NCBI GenBank assembly: GCA_014240065.1 | Contig: JAAZXR010000019.1 | Location: forward strand, 1 to 64,000 | DNA from: Myxococcales bacterium | Lineage (GTDB): Bacteria; Myxococcota_A; Polyangia; Nannocystales; Nannocystaceae | Reading direction: 5' to 3' | Length of the DNA: 64,000 nucleotides | Part shown: piece after piece, positions 9,272-18,380 of the stretch | How positions within the stretch are numbered: the stretch's first letter is position 1 | Layout of the letters: every line of letters starts with the position of its first letter | The notes under the pieces: generated by a model | What the model was told of the DNA's origin: nothing | What the model saw: only the letters and a program-made list of their open reading frames with translations | Database searches by the model: none | Made by a program: the position numbers and the translations under genes

Positions 9272-10813
9272 TCACTCGGCGTCGCCCGCGAGCCGGGCGT
9301 GCGCGCGCTTGAGGAGATGTTTCTGGAGTTTTCCGAGCGCGTTGCGCGGGAGCGCGTCGACGAACCAGAAGTGTCGAGGACACTTGTAGTGGGCCAGGGC
9401 GGCCTTGCAGTGCTGCGCGAGCGATTCGCGAACCTCGTGCTCCTCGCGCCCTTCGACGAAGGCGACGAGCTGCTCCCCCCACTCGGCGTGCGGTACACCG
9501 ACCACCCCGACCTCATCGACCGCCGGGTGCGCGCGCAAGACCTCCTCGATCTCGCGCGCGGCGATCTTGAAGCCCCCGGATTTAATGATGTCCACGGACT
9601 TGCGCCCGACGATGGAGAGGTAGCCGGCGGGATCGCGAGCGACGATGTCGCCGGTCGCGAACCATGCGCCGGGGTGGGCGTCTGGGAGGCCCCAATAACC
9701 GCGCATCATGCCGGCGCCGCGGACCTCAAGCTCCCCTGGGGACTCGGTGTCGATCACGGCGCCATCGTCGCCGCGAATTTGCACGTCTACGCCAGGTACG
9801 GGGAGGCCGACGGTCCCGGGGCGGCGCTCGCCGTGGAGAGGGTTGGAGAGGGTGATCAAGGTCTCGGACATCCCGTATCGTTCGAGGATTCTGTGTCCGG
9901 TGAGCTCGAAAAATTCGCCGAAGACCTGCGGGGAGAGGGCGGCGCTTCCCGAAGTGAAGAGTCGGGCGCCGCGCAGGGCGTCCGCGTCCTCGGGGTGGGC
10001 GCGCAGGTGCGTGAGGAGCCGCGTGTACATGGTCGGGACCCCCATGAAGATCGTCCCACCAGCGCGGAGTGCCTCGACCACAGCGGCGGGCGTGAATTTC
10101 GGGATGATTCGCAAGGTGAGACCTTGCAAGAGCCCGCCGTGGACCCCGATGCACAGCCCGTGTACGTGGAAGAGGGGGAGGGCGAGGACGAGCTGGTCCT
10201 CGGGCTTGAACTCCCACGCATCGGTGAGCGCCCGCATATTGCGGAGCACGGCGCCATGCTCAAGCATCACGCCCTTGCTGCGGCCGGTCGTCCCCGAGGT
10301 GTAGATGAGCAAGGCCAGGGCGCTGTCATGGCGAGGGAGGCACAAGGCGGGCGGTGTGTCGAGGGCGCCCGCCCCTGAGGTCGGCGCAGGCGCGGCTCGG
10401 ATGTCGAGGGTCTGCAGCGCGGGGTGGATCGCCGCTCGCACCTCATGGGACACGCGGGCGGAGGCGGGCTCGTGGAGGAGCAAGCGAGGGGTGCAGTCCT
10501 CGACGATGTGGCGGATCTCTGCGGCTTGATATCGAGTGTTCACCGGCACGAACACAGCGCCGAGCGCATAGCAGGCGAGGTTCCAGGCGACCGCCTCCGC
10601 GCCAGGAGAGAGCAGGGAGGCGACGCGGTCGCCCTCGCGCACCCCCCGTGTTGTGAGCGCGCGCGCGCGCGCAGCTGCGGCGTCGGCGAGGTCCTGGTAG
10701 CTCCACGAACGCGCCCCGTCGACCACGGCGGTCCCGCCGGCTCTCGCCCGCTCATGGAGGGTCGCGCCGAGGCGGCGGACCTGTGACGGGGTCGGGGGAT
10801 GGGGACGCTCCAT
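9272..10813 (-). CDS. AMP-forming acyl-CoA synthetase (malonyl-CoA synthetase/ACSF3-like)
   Basis: 513 aa from ATG 10813 (an in-frame start six codons upstream is possible). It is an ANL-superfamily ligase: P-loop IYTSGTTGRSKGVML, RYGMSET, ATGDI, GRKSVDIIKSGGFKI and the C-terminal PRNALGKLQKHLL with the catalytic lysine. Such enzymes adenylate a carboxylic acid and transfer it to CoA. Overall resemblance to the MatB/ACSF3 group (short N-terminus, IKSGGFKI...EIEEVL) suggests malonate or methylmalonate, but the substrate cannot be fixed from sequence alone. It is divergent from the phosphopantetheinyl transferase gene, with about 80 bp between starts; a link through acyl-carrier metabolism is possible but unproven. 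Confidence 0.8.
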   Translation of the reverse strand: MERPHPPTPSQVRRLGATLHERARAGGTAVVDGARSWSYQDLADAAAARARALTTRGVREGDRVASLLSPGAEAVAWNLACYALGAVFVPVNTRYQAAEIRHIVEDCTPRLLLHEPASARVSHEVRAAIHPALQTLDIRAAPAPTSGAGALDTPPALCLPRHDSALALLIYTSGTTGRSKGVMLEHGAVLRNMRALTDAWEFKPEDQLVLALPLFHVHGLCIGVHGGLLQGLTLRIIPKFTPAAVVEALRAGGTIFMGVPTMYTRLLTHLRAHPEDADALRGARLFTSGSAALSPQVFGEFFELTGHRILERYGMSETLITLSNPLHGERRPGTVGLPVPGVDVQIRGDDGAVIDTESPGELEVRGAGMMRGYWGLPDAHPGAWFATGDIVARDPAGYLSIVGRKSVDIIKSGGFKIAAREIEEVLRAHPAVDEVGVVGVPHAEWGEQLVAFVEGREEHEVRESLAQHCKAALAHYKCPRHFWFVDALPRNALGKLQKHLLKRAHARLAGDAE

Positions 10814-10894
10814 CGTCCATGACGGTAGCACTCTGGCGGAGGTGTCATCCAGCGCGCCCCCTCACCGTGGGGTCGCGTGGTATTGATTGTCCAG

Positions 10895-11632
10895 ATGCGG
10901 GCTGAGTCATGCGGTGTCGGGTGGGGGGCGGCCAACGAATGGGAGCCGCGAGCCGAGGGGGTCGATCTTTGGTCCGGCGAGCTCCGCTGCTCGGCCGACG
11001 CTGAGCGCTGCCTGAGCGTCGAAGAGCGGGAGCGCGCGGATCGATTCGTCGTGAGGGGACGCGGGCAGTCGTTCGTGGCGGGCCGGTCCGCGATGCGGCA
11101 TATTTTGGCTCGGTATGTTGGGTGCGGGCCTGGCGACCTCACCTTCGAGTACGGGGCACACGGCAAGCCCCGCTTGAGCGAGGGCGGTCCGCCCGTGCAC
11201 TTCAACCTCTCGCATAGCGGTGACAAGTTCATCTTGGCGGTGTCCCGAGAGTGCGAGGTCGGCGTGGACATCGAACAGGTCCGCACGGACCGGCGCCTCG
11301 TGGAGATCGGGAAGCGTTTCTTCGCGCCCGAAGAGCACTCGCGAATGTGCGCGCGCGGGCCGGCTGGCCTCGCCGATTATTTTTATCGGCTGTGGGCGTG
11401 CAAGGAGGCCTATCTCAAGGTCCACGGCACCGGTTTTTCGTTCCCCGCCGCGGACTTTTGCGTGCTGCTGGAGGAGCGAGCCGCTCAGATTCAGTGGACA
11501 CGCCTCAAAGGCGACGTCGCTTCAAGCTGGCGCTTGGACCGAGTCCACCTGCCGTTTGGGGGCTACCGCGCGGCCCTGTGCAGCCTCCGTGAGGGGGCGG
11601 TCCGCGCCTTCCTCGTCCCGCCGGCGCGCTGA
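10895..11632 (+). CDS. 4'-phosphopantetheinyl transferase, Sfp type
   Basis: 245 aa from ATG 10895 (a GTG lies six codons upstream). The enzyme moves phosphopantetheine from CoA to the serine of a carrier protein. The three family motifs are present in order: RSAMRHILARYVG with KPRLSEGGPPVHFNLSHSGD, then VGVDIEQVR (Mg2+-binding Asp/Glu), then LWACKEAYLKVHGTGFS (the WxxKEAxxK helix). The length matches Sfp/EntD-type enzymes that serve polyketide and non-ribosomal peptide synthases, rather than the short AcpS. No carrier-protein synthase lies in the window, so its client is elsewhere. CoA supply from panB/panC just upstream is a loose functional link only. Confidence 0.92.
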   Translation: MRAESCGVGWGAANEWEPRAEGVDLWSGELRCSADAERCLSVEERERADRFVVRGRGQSFVAGRSAMRHILARYVGCGPGDLTFEYGAHGKPRLSEGGPPVHFNLSHSGDKFILAVSRECEVGVDIEQVRTDRRLVEIGKRFFAPEEHSRMCARGPAGLADYFYRLWACKEAYLKVHGTGFSFPAADFCVLLEERAAQIQWTRLKGDVASSWRLDRVHLPFGGYRAALCSLREGAVRAFLVPPAR

Positions 11633-11662
11633 CTCAAAGCGGCGAGGCGTTCGCGCTCGGGT

Positions 11663-13063
11663 TCACTTCGCGAGCTCGAGCTCCGTGAACGACGGGAAGG
11701 GCTGTTGGCCCCACGCGAAGCCTTGGACATGCCACCCATGGATCGCGATGGAGGGGCCGTACATGAGGGGGACCAGCGGACGCTGGTCGGCGATTTTGTC
11801 TTCAATTTTTTGGTGGAGCGATGCGCTCCCTGATTGTCGCAGCGCACCGAGCAGGGCGGTCGTCTCGGGGTCGTCCCAGCGCGCCATGTTGCACGAGTTC
11901 GGGTTGTTGTTCGACGCGCTCGGGATCGACGCCGCGGAGAACAGCGCCTCGTAGAAGTCGAGCGGCTCGGCGGTGTCAGCGATCCATCCGCCGAGGACGA
12001 GATCGTAGTCGCCCGCGTCGAGGCAGGACTGGTAGTCTTGAGGGGTCTTGGGGGTGACGTGCGTGACGGCGACGCCGGCGTTCACGAGCTGTTGAGCGAT
12101 GAGCGTCGCCGTGCCCGCGGGCTCCGGGTTGTACGAGCGGGGCGCCCACACTCGCAGGAGCTTCAACGGAGAGCCAAAGTTCGCCCCGGCGATCTCTGCC
12201 GCGCCCTCACCGGGGGCGAAGAGATTGTTGGCCCGTGGGTGTCCGAGCATCGGTGGGAGGACGCCGCGAGCTAAATAGGCGACCGAGTTTTGGTGGTTCA
12301 CCTCGCTGAGCGCGTGGAGGTCGAGGATTTTTGCGATCGCGCGACGATGGTTCGCCTTGGACAGTCGCCCTTGGGTGTTGAAGGCGAGCACGCAGGTGCT
12401 CGCACCCGGCCGAAAGACCTTGCGCATGCCGTTGACCTGATCCACGTCGGCGCGGGCCAGATCCACCGTGAGATCGAGGCGCTTATGGTTCAACTCATCG
12501 ATCAGCTTGTCTTTGCCGCCGCGACGTTCGGGGAAACAATGGATCTCCACCCGCTTGATGGATGGGGTCGACGGATAGTGGCGATTCGCCTCCAAAATGA
12601 TGAGCTCGGGGGACGCCTCCACGACCCCGTAGGGGCCAGTGCCAAGCTGTTTGCCTGCGCGGGCGAATCCGAGGGCGCATCCGCGACGCGAGAGCCGGGC
12701 GTTGAGGTCGCGTACATCTGGGGCCGTCACTCGGATGATCTCGCCGTCAGCGGTGAAGCGCATGCCCTCCGAATCCATAAGGTGGGTCAGCTTGTGCGCG
12801 AGCTCGTCGGCGGTCACCGGCGCGCCGTCGGACAGCCGCAGGTTCGAGCGCACGGTGCCCTCCCACTGACCCCCCGAGCTCCGGTGGAGTGGCCGGGCAA
12901 AGAGGGCCGGGACCATGTCTCCCGTCGAGGGATCGCGGGTGATGGGCGTCTCGTAGACGTGGGAGAACACCATGGCGCTGGTGAAGTCGTTGCCTGAGGG
13001 GTCGTCGAGGCTGGCGGGTGGGGTCACAGCGCCCACGCGGAGCACCTGAGATGGCGACGTCAC
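11663..13063 (-). CDS. Family-5 (oligopeptide-type) substrate-binding protein lacking a signal peptide
   Basis: 466 aa from a GTG; a TGA lies two codons upstream in frame, so the protein cannot be extended. The sequence opens directly with what is normally the mature part of SBP_bac_5 proteins: VLRVGAVTPPASLDDP, then FSHVYETPITRDPSTGDMVP, LRLSDGAPVTADELAHKL, GTGPYGVVEASPELIILEAN, RRAIAKILDLHALSEV, and near the C-terminus DYDLVLGGWIADTAEPLDF. No hydrophobic export signal or lipobox exists. No ABC permease or ATPase gene is nearby. It may bind a peptide or similar ligand in the cytoplasm, or be a decayed exported protein whose 5' end was lost. It converges on the phosphopantetheinyl transferase gene 30 bp away. 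Confidence 0.8.
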   Translation of the reverse strand: MTSPSQVLRVGAVTPPASLDDPSGNDFTSAMVFSHVYETPITRDPSTGDMVPALFARPLHRSSGGQWEGTVRSNLRLSDGAPVTADELAHKLTHLMDSEGMRFTADGEIIRVTAPDVRDLNARLSRRGCALGFARAGKQLGTGPYGVVEASPELIILEANRHYPSTPSIKRVEIHCFPERRGGKDKLIDELNHKRLDLTVDLARADVDQVNGMRKVFRPGASTCVLAFNTQGRLSKANHRRAIAKILDLHALSEVNHQNSVAYLARGVLPPMLGHPRANNLFAPGEGAAEIAGANFGSPLKLLRVWAPRSYNPEPAGTATLIAQQLVNAGVAVTHVTPKTPQDYQSCLDAGDYDLVLGGWIADTAEPLDFYEALFSAASIPSASNNNPNSCNMARWDDPETTALLGALRQSGSASLHQKIEDKIADQRPLVPLMYGPSIAIHGWHVQGFAWGQQPFPSFTELELAK

Positions 13064-13161
13064 GATTCACACCGTACCACTATTCCGAGGGTGGTTCCCG
13101 TCGGCCACAGAGTCCTTATGCGGCACCGCGGCCCACATGACGGGCTTTTGCGCACGTTCTC

Positions 13162-15606
13162 CTACAGGCTGAAGAGATGCATGAGCTTCAAGAACACCGT
13201 GTCTTCATGTGAAGTCTGGGGTTCTCCGAGGTTGCTGAAAATTCCGGTGGGGTTGAACAAAACGGAACCCTGTTCGCCGAGGAGCGAACGGTGTGTGTAG
13301 GTGGCGAAAAAGAAGCTCCCCGGGAGGTACTCCCAGCGCAGAATCCCGTTCAAGATGAGGCTTGTGGAGCCGACGTCGTAGTTGCCGAGCCACGGACCCC
13401 GCTCGGTTTCTACGAGCCGCGTGGGGTCGCGCAGCTCAAAAAACCGATCATGGGTCGCCGTGGCGTAAAACAGGCGACTCCACACCGACAAGGACAGCCG
13501 CGGCCGAATCCCCACCGTCACCCGCAGGTCGCCGATGGCGTTGTAGGTCTCGGCGGTGCCGAAAATCGGAACACCATCGTCGCGCTCGGCGATCCAACGC
13601 GGGCGACCAAACGTGGCGTGGAACTCACCGCTGAGATCGAAGCGGAGCCGATCGAGGGGGCGCAGGCTGAGCGACGCGGTAGCGTCCGGCCCAGGCTTTC
13701 CGGCCTGCTCGCCATAGCTCGTCCCGAGGTTCGCGACGATCCGACGATCGGTGGGGCTGCGGACGTTGAGCCCGCTCCACCAGTGGATCGGGACCTCGTA
13801 GGGGATGTTGCCGCGGGTCTCGTAGGGATCGAGCTGAGGGAAGTGCCCGCCGACCACGGTGGACACCCGCCACAGCCCCATGGTCTCGAGGACCCACTCC
13901 GTGTTGATCATCTTCTCGGTGATGCGACCCGCGAAGTCGACGCGGAGGTTCGCGTGGGCCTGGGCGTCGAGCTTGCGGATCGAGCGCCCCACGGGCTGCG
14001 CGTTGAACAGGTGGCTGCCGACCTCCAGGGAGGTGTAGTCGGCGAATCGCATATAGCCGAGTCGGTTGAAGTCCGCGTTGGGGGTCAGCATCTCAACCCC
14101 CGCGTGGATCCTCGTTCGCGGCGAGGTGTGTGAGATTCGGCTCGTCGCGCCCATGCCGGTCTTGTCGCGGCGCCGCGTGGCGATGACCTGTCCGCTCTGG
14201 GTCCAGCGCTCGCGAAAACGTATGCGATAGTCGAGGCCGCCGACGAGGCTGTGGTCGTCTCCACGGGTGGGGGCCACGTGGGTCGCGATCATTCCTAGAT
14301 AGCTCTGACTGTCGAACTGGCGCCGAAGTCGCACGGCGGACCACTGGGTTGTCGGCGTGGCCCGCACGGTCGTCGTGTGACCGTCCGAGAACGAGACCTC
14401 CGCCGATGTGGGGATCGTGGTCGCGGTGAGCACCCCGAGGATCCAGCCGGGCGCGACCTCTCCGGTGACGCGCGCCGCGCCGCCGATCCTCGTGACCGGA
14501 TCGAGGGAAGCCAGCGAGCCTTGCTCCTCGGCTCCGCTCACGGTCCTCGTGGTCGGTGCGACGTCGCCAGGGGTGGGGGCCGCGCCCACTCGACGCGAAT
14601 AAAACAGGTTGAAGCTGCTGCTAAATATGTCTCGCGACTCCAAAAAGAACTGTCGTTTCTCCGGGAGAAACACCTCGAAGGGGCCGAGGTTTAAGAACGC
14701 GGCGTCGACCTCTGCTTGTCCAAAGTCGGGGTTGATGGCGACGTCGAGGGTGAGCGTTCCAGACAGTCCGTACTTGAGGTCGAGGCCCGCGTTGGGCAGG
14801 GCTCGCCAGGTGTCGTCGAGGCTCCCCTCCGGTCGCCGAAGGGCACCTCGCAGCGACGCGAACGGGCGCAGCTCGAGGTTGAGCGGCGTCGCGACGTCTT
14901 GAAGTGTGTCGATCGGGACGGCGTAGGAGAGTCGGCCCGGGACACCTTGGGGGGGCGCGGCCAGCCGGCTGGTCTCATTGCCCGAAGAGAGCGTTCGACC
15001 CACGTTGATCGCGAGCTGAGGCGATCCGCCGCGAGGAAAACGCATGGTGGACCACGGCACGAAGAGCTCCGCGGTCCATCCGTCTTCAGTGATTTTTGTC
15101 TTGCTCTGCCACACGCCGTCCCAGAGGCGCTCTTCTTCCACATCTCGTGACAGCTGCGCGTCGACGATGGCGCCCGAGGCCGAGGTCGCGAAATAAAACC
15201 CGTTGGTGTCGTCGTCCCCGGGATCGATCTCGAGGAAGACGAGGTCGCCGGGTTGGGCTTGATCACGCACGAAGAACGGCGCTCGAATTTTGTCGGGGTC
15301 CATGTGGCACGCGAACGCGACGTAGACGCCGCGGCCGTCGTAGGCCACCCGAACCGTCGTCGGCTCCGACGGAGACGCTCCGTAGCGGGGGTTCACCTGC
15401 ATGAGCGCCGGGAGCGGCGGCACCTGCGCCCACTCTTCAGGCTCGAGGGCGCCGTCGACTTGAATGGAGGATTCGTCGAGGCGAGTGGCGCGCACAACGG
15501 CGGGGCCGGCGAGTGGCGCGGGAGGGGCCGCAGAATTCACTGGAGACACCGACGCGACCGATCCATGAAGACCGGCGGCGAGGGCGAAGTTCCAAAGCGA
15601 GTACAT
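13162..15606 (-). CDS. DUF5916 outer-membrane protein with CBM9-like N-terminal domain
   Basis: 814 aa with an N-terminal signal (WNFALAAGLHGSVASVSP). Residues about 40-240 form a family-9 carbohydrate-binding-like domain: SSIQVDGALEPEEWAQ, TTVRVAYDGRGVYVAFAC, FLEIDPGDDDTNGFYFATS and DGWTAELFVPWSTMRFP. The rest matches DUF5916: YGLSGTLTLDVAINPDFGQ, FLPEKRQFFLESRDIF, FYSRRVG, then alternating beta-strand sequence to the end (YLPGSFFFATYTHRSLL). DUF5916 proteins are predicted outer-membrane beta-barrels, often near peptidase or TonB genes; the ligand is unknown. Length is normal for the family. It lies 186 bp downstream of the DUF692 partner gene on the same strand. Confidence 0.85.
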   Translation of the reverse strand: MYSLWNFALAAGLHGSVASVSPVNSAAPPAPLAGPAVVRATRLDESSIQVDGALEPEEWAQVPPLPALMQVNPRYGASPSEPTTVRVAYDGRGVYVAFACHMDPDKIRAPFFVRDQAQPGDLVFLEIDPGDDDTNGFYFATSASGAIVDAQLSRDVEEERLWDGVWQSKTKITEDGWTAELFVPWSTMRFPRGGSPQLAINVGRTLSSGNETSRLAAPPQGVPGRLSYAVPIDTLQDVATPLNLELRPFASLRGALRRPEGSLDDTWRALPNAGLDLKYGLSGTLTLDVAINPDFGQAEVDAAFLNLGPFEVFLPEKRQFFLESRDIFSSSFNLFYSRRVGAAPTPGDVAPTTRTVSGAEEQGSLASLDPVTRIGGAARVTGEVAPGWILGVLTATTIPTSAEVSFSDGHTTTVRATPTTQWSAVRLRRQFDSQSYLGMIATHVAPTRGDDHSLVGGLDYRIRFRERWTQSGQVIATRRRDKTGMGATSRISHTSPRTRIHAGVEMLTPNADFNRLGYMRFADYTSLEVGSHLFNAQPVGRSIRKLDAQAHANLRVDFAGRITEKMINTEWVLETMGLWRVSTVVGGHFPQLDPYETRGNIPYEVPIHWWSGLNVRSPTDRRIVANLGTSYGEQAGKPGPDATASLSLRPLDRLRFDLSGEFHATFGRPRWIAERDDGVPIFGTAETYNAIGDLRVTVGIRPRLSLSVWSRLFYATATHDRFFELRDPTRLVETERGPWLGNYDVGSTSLILNGILRWEYLPGSFFFATYTHRSLLGEQGSVLFNPTGIFSNLGEPQTSHEDTVFLKLMHLFSL

Positions 15607-15792
15607 GCGGGGCAGCGAGCGCTGACAGGGCGCCGGCGCCCGTGAATCTCGGATAATTGACCGTGCTTTTCAACCGCCGCGTACGCTCGAAGCGACCGGG
15701 GCACGCGCCCGGCCCGACGCCGACCGCGCGAGGGCGCGGAGCGCCGGGCAGGGCCCGCTGGCGCGCGGCAGGCTGGCCCCCGAGGGGGCGCG
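15607..15792. other. Spacer with a perfect GC palindrome (15628-15641)
   Basis: Between the DUF692 partner gene and the DUF5916 gene, both on the minus strand. It contains the perfect 14-bp palindrome GGGCGCCGGCGCCC, which could end transcription of the upstream pair or lie in the leader of the DUF5916 gene. It has no T-run. I looked here for a small precursor-peptide gene and found no convincing one. Confidence 0.4.
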
Positions 15793-16626
15793 CTAGCTCG
15801 CCAGATTCGAGCACACGACGACCCCATCCTCACAAAGGTCGCGCAACAGCTCATCGAGATCCTCAAGGCTCGCGTCATGTTTGGCGCCCACCGCCGCCAG
15901 CGCGTTCAGGGGCGCGTCGACCGAGAGCGCCGCCAGCAGGTCGTACATGGGCGCGCTGACGCGGCTGATCTGCGCGCCCCCCTCGGCGTCACGTTGAAGC
16001 AAGAGCGTCTCCGGGGCGCCGGCGCCGAGGGTGAGGTCGGCGCCTTCCCACTCGCCATGCACCGCCGCGTGGGCGGCGGAGACGGCGTGCTTGTCGAGTC
16101 GCTGGATCGTGGCATGGAGCAGATCGCTCGTCCCATTCGGGACCTGGGCGACGCGGGCGTCGGGGCTCAGGGACCATCGCGGAGCGTCACGGCGGGGGGA
16201 GGACGCGCGTCGTCGCCGGACGTCATCGAGGCCGCCTTCGAGGCGCGCGAGCGCGGCGACCTCCGCGTGGCCTACGAAGGTTTCTTCAAGCCAGCGCCCG
16301 AAGGCCCGCACCGTGGAGGTCCGGTCTTCGATGCTGCTGTGAAAGACGGGGCTCGCGAAAAAGTCGGTGAGGGCGGGTTGGGGGGTCCGCAGGAGCGCCC
16401 AGGCGCAGGCGCTTTTGAAGACGCGGAGCAGCGCGGTGACGGTCCTGCTTTGTCGATAGGGATCGCTGCGCCACAGCTCGCGCGCCGGTCGCGTCAACAC
16501 CTCGCGCGCGGTCGCGGAGACATGGACGTCGAGGATGGGATCGACGCCGGCGTCGTAGATGGAGGTGGTCAGCTCCCAGTCGTAGAGCATGCGCACGCTC
16601 ATGCGCTGGAGCGCGAGCGGGCTCAT
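15793..16626 (-). CDS. DUF692-associated partner protein (BufC/HvfC-like)
   Basis: 277 aa. ATG 16626 overlaps the stop of the DUF692 gene (ATGA), so the two are translationally coupled. The helical N-terminal half (SVRMLYDWELTTSIYDAG ... DPYRQSRTVTALLRVF) and the C-terminal winged-helix-like end (MYDLLAALSVDAPLNALAAV ... LLRDLCEDGVVVCS) resemble the partner proteins of DUF692 enzymes (PF09836/BufC, MbnC type), which bind the precursor peptide and hand it to the oxidase. Sequence agreement is weak and the assignment leans on gene pairing. It has no membrane segment or signal, so it should be cytoplasmic. A longer frame upstream is antisense-like and overlaps the DUF692 gene fully, so it was not used. 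Confidence 0.6.
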   Translation of the reverse strand: MSPLALQRMSVRMLYDWELTTSIYDAGVDPILDVHVSATAREVLTRPARELWRSDPYRQSRTVTALLRVFKSACAWALLRTPQPALTDFFASPVFHSSIEDRTSTVRAFGRWLEETFVGHAEVAALARLEGGLDDVRRRRASSPRRDAPRWSLSPDARVAQVPNGTSDLLHATIQRLDKHAVSAAHAAVHGEWEGADLTLGAGAPETLLLQRDAEGGAQISRVSAPMYDLLAALSVDAPLNALAAVGAKHDASLEDLDELLRDLCEDGVVVCSNLAS

Positions 16627-17510
16627 GGGGAGACCTCTTGGAAACAGCGGTGGGCGGTGGTGGCGGCGTGGACCCGCTCGAAACCTTCGAGGGTCTCCTC
16701 CAGGGAGTTTCGCTCGCATTCGTAGACGACGGCCTTGAGGTTGGGAGCGCGCGCGAGCACGTGGTCGAAGATCTCCCACGTGTCCGGGAGCACCGTGGTC
16801 CCGTGATCATCCTCGATAATGTTCTGCCCCGCGTGCTCCTTGACGGAGCTACCCGCCACGTGAAGCTCCACCACGCGGTCGAGGGGGAACGCGTCGAGCC
16901 CCGCGGTCGGCGCGTGCTCGTGCTGCCGCTGGTAGATGGCGAGGTGGGCGCAGTCCAAGAGCATCCCCGTGTCCGCGGCGTCGCAGACGCGGGCGAAGTA
17001 GTCGAGCAGGTGGAGGTCGCCCAAGAAAATCGTCCCGGGGGGATTTTCGGGGAGGACCTCGCGGGAGGTCGCGGATCGGAGTCGTTGAATCCCCTCGGCC
17101 ATGGGGAGGACCGCGTCCGCCGTCAGGAGCGGCGGGAGCAGCAGCATGTTCTCGGGCTCCCGGGGGCCGAAGTGCCAGAGGCCCGCGTCCCCACAGAGCC
17201 ACGCGGGAGCCTCGGCGTCCACGAGCGCGCAGACCTGCGACATCCAATGGGCGTCAAAATCCTCCGGCTCGTCGAGGTTGATGTCGAGGAAGTGATAGGT
17301 CCAGGGGTGCCGGGCGTCGATCCACCGTCGGGCGTCGTCGTCGATACCCTTCGCGATCTCGACGCCGACTTCCAAGAAACACCCGAAGGCCGGGTGCTGC
17401 GCGCGGAGCAGCATGGGATCCAGGGTCTGCCCGGGGGTGTGGGCGCCATACTCCGTCGAGACTCCGATACCGAGTTGAGGGAGGGCGCGGACGCGTGACT
17501 CAAAGCCCAT
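16623..17510 (-). CDS. DUF692 (MNIO-type) iron-dependent oxidase, divergent
   Basis: 295 aa. TIM-barrel DUF692 proteins (MbnB, TglH, BufB) are multinuclear iron oxidases that modify cysteine or other residues of ribosomal peptides. The frame shows the family order: LGIGVSTEYGAH (14-24), CFLEVGVEI (44-52), TYHFLDINLD (71-80), GDAGLWHFG (107-115), LPENPPGT (153-160), GMLLDCAHLAIY (182-193), VVELHVAGSS (213-222), IIEDDHGT (231-238) and VVYECERN (261-268). His, Asp and Glu sit at most places expected for metal ligands, but several motifs differ from the usual (for example LLDCAH where LLDxNN is common), so this is a divergent subgroup. It overlaps its partner gene by 4 bp. No precursor peptide is evident next to it. 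Confidence 0.8.
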   Translation of the reverse strand: MGFESRVRALPQLGIGVSTEYGAHTPGQTLDPMLLRAQHPAFGCFLEVGVEIAKGIDDDARRWIDARHPWTYHFLDINLDEPEDFDAHWMSQVCALVDAEAPAWLCGDAGLWHFGPREPENMLLLPPLLTADAVLPMAEGIQRLRSATSREVLPENPPGTIFLGDLHLLDYFARVCDAADTGMLLDCAHLAIYQRQHEHAPTAGLDAFPLDRVVELHVAGSSVKEHAGQNIIEDDHGTTVLPDTWEIFDHVLARAPNLKAVVYECERNSLEETLEGFERVHAATTAHRCFQEVSP

Positions 17511-17597
17511 CGAGGGAGATCCTACCAGGCCCGCGCGAGCCGTCGCACCTTGAATGTCGCGGCGGGAGGCCAGCGGCCGGCGGGGGGACGCCGTCGC

Positions 17598-18380
17598 TCA
17601 TGTGTCGGCGCCGCCGCGACGCTCCCGCACGCGCCGGAGCAAGGCGTCAAACAGGGGGGCGCCGTCGCTGCGGTGGGGTCCGCCTTGCGCGGAGCCGTCG
17701 AGCCACTCGGGGTGCCATTGGATCCCGACGAGCCAGTGGCCGTCGTCGACGCGCTCGATCCCCTCGACGACCCCGTCGGGAGCGACGGCCGACACCCGAA
17801 AACCTGGCGCGACCGCATCAACCCCTTGATGGTGGATGGTGTTGACCAGGAGATCGGCCGGGCCATAAAGCTCCGTGAGCAGCGACCCCTGGGTGAGTGA
17901 CACGGTGTGCTCAATGAGCTCGTAGCGCTCCCAATTGCGGTGGGAGAGGGCGCCGTCCACTTGCGTCTCCAGGTCTTGGTACAGGCTCCCGCCCAGCGCG
18001 ACATTCATAATTTGCGCGCCCCGGCAGATCCCGAGCACCGGGAGCTCGCGCGCGACGATCTCCTTGAGCAGCGCGAGCTCATACGCGTCTTGCACCGGGT
18101 CGCCACTCCACTCTTGTCGGAGCGGTCGCTGTCCGTAGTTCTCTGGGGCGACGTCGACGCCCCCTTGGAGCACGAGCCCGTCGAGCCCCTCAACGGAGGC
18201 TCCGATGTACGCGTCGTCGTGGAGGTTGAGGAGCGGAATGGGGAGGCCGCCCGCCCGCCAGATCGCCGCTGCCATCTTCTGCTCGACAAATTGCAGGGTC
18301 TTACCCTTGAAGAGTGGACGGGAGGGATCGGCGTGCATATGCCCCACCGTGAGTCCGATTCGAGGTCGTGAACCACTCAC
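17598..18380 (-). CDS. Class-I glutamine amidotransferase-like gamma-glutamyl hydrolase (PuuD-like)
   Basis: 260 aa from GTG 18380, which overlaps the stop of the oligopeptidase gene (GTGA). The peptidase C26 fold hydrolyses gamma-glutamyl amides, as PuuD does on gamma-glutamyl-GABA in putrescine breakdown. Visible marks: RIGLTVGHM at the start, GLVLQGGVDVAPENYGQ, the nucleophile elbow LPVLGICRGAQIMNVALGG, the NTIHHQGVDAVAPGF stretch and the catalytic GIQWHPEWLDG. Catalytic Cys, His and Glu are all present. No other putrescine gene is nearby, so the exact substrate is open. The open frame extends upstream into the oligopeptidase gene but that part is antisense-like noise. Confidence 0.85.
   Translation of the reverse strand: MSGSRPRIGLTVGHMHADPSRPLFKGKTLQFVEQKMAAAIWRAGGLPIPLLNLHDDAYIGASVEGLDGLVLQGGVDVAPENYGQRPLRQEWSGDPVQDAYELALLKEIVARELPVLGICRGAQIMNVALGGSLYQDLETQVDGALSHRNWERYELIEHTVSLTQGSLLTELYGPADLLVNTIHHQGVDAVAPGFRVSAVAPDGVVEGIERVDDGHWLVGIQWHPEWLDGSAQGGPHRSDGAPLFDALLRRVRERRGGADT

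Noticed and set aside
17511-17597. Possible precursor peptide for the DUF692 pair
   Set aside because: Only 87 bp with no start plus Cys-rich reading frame.
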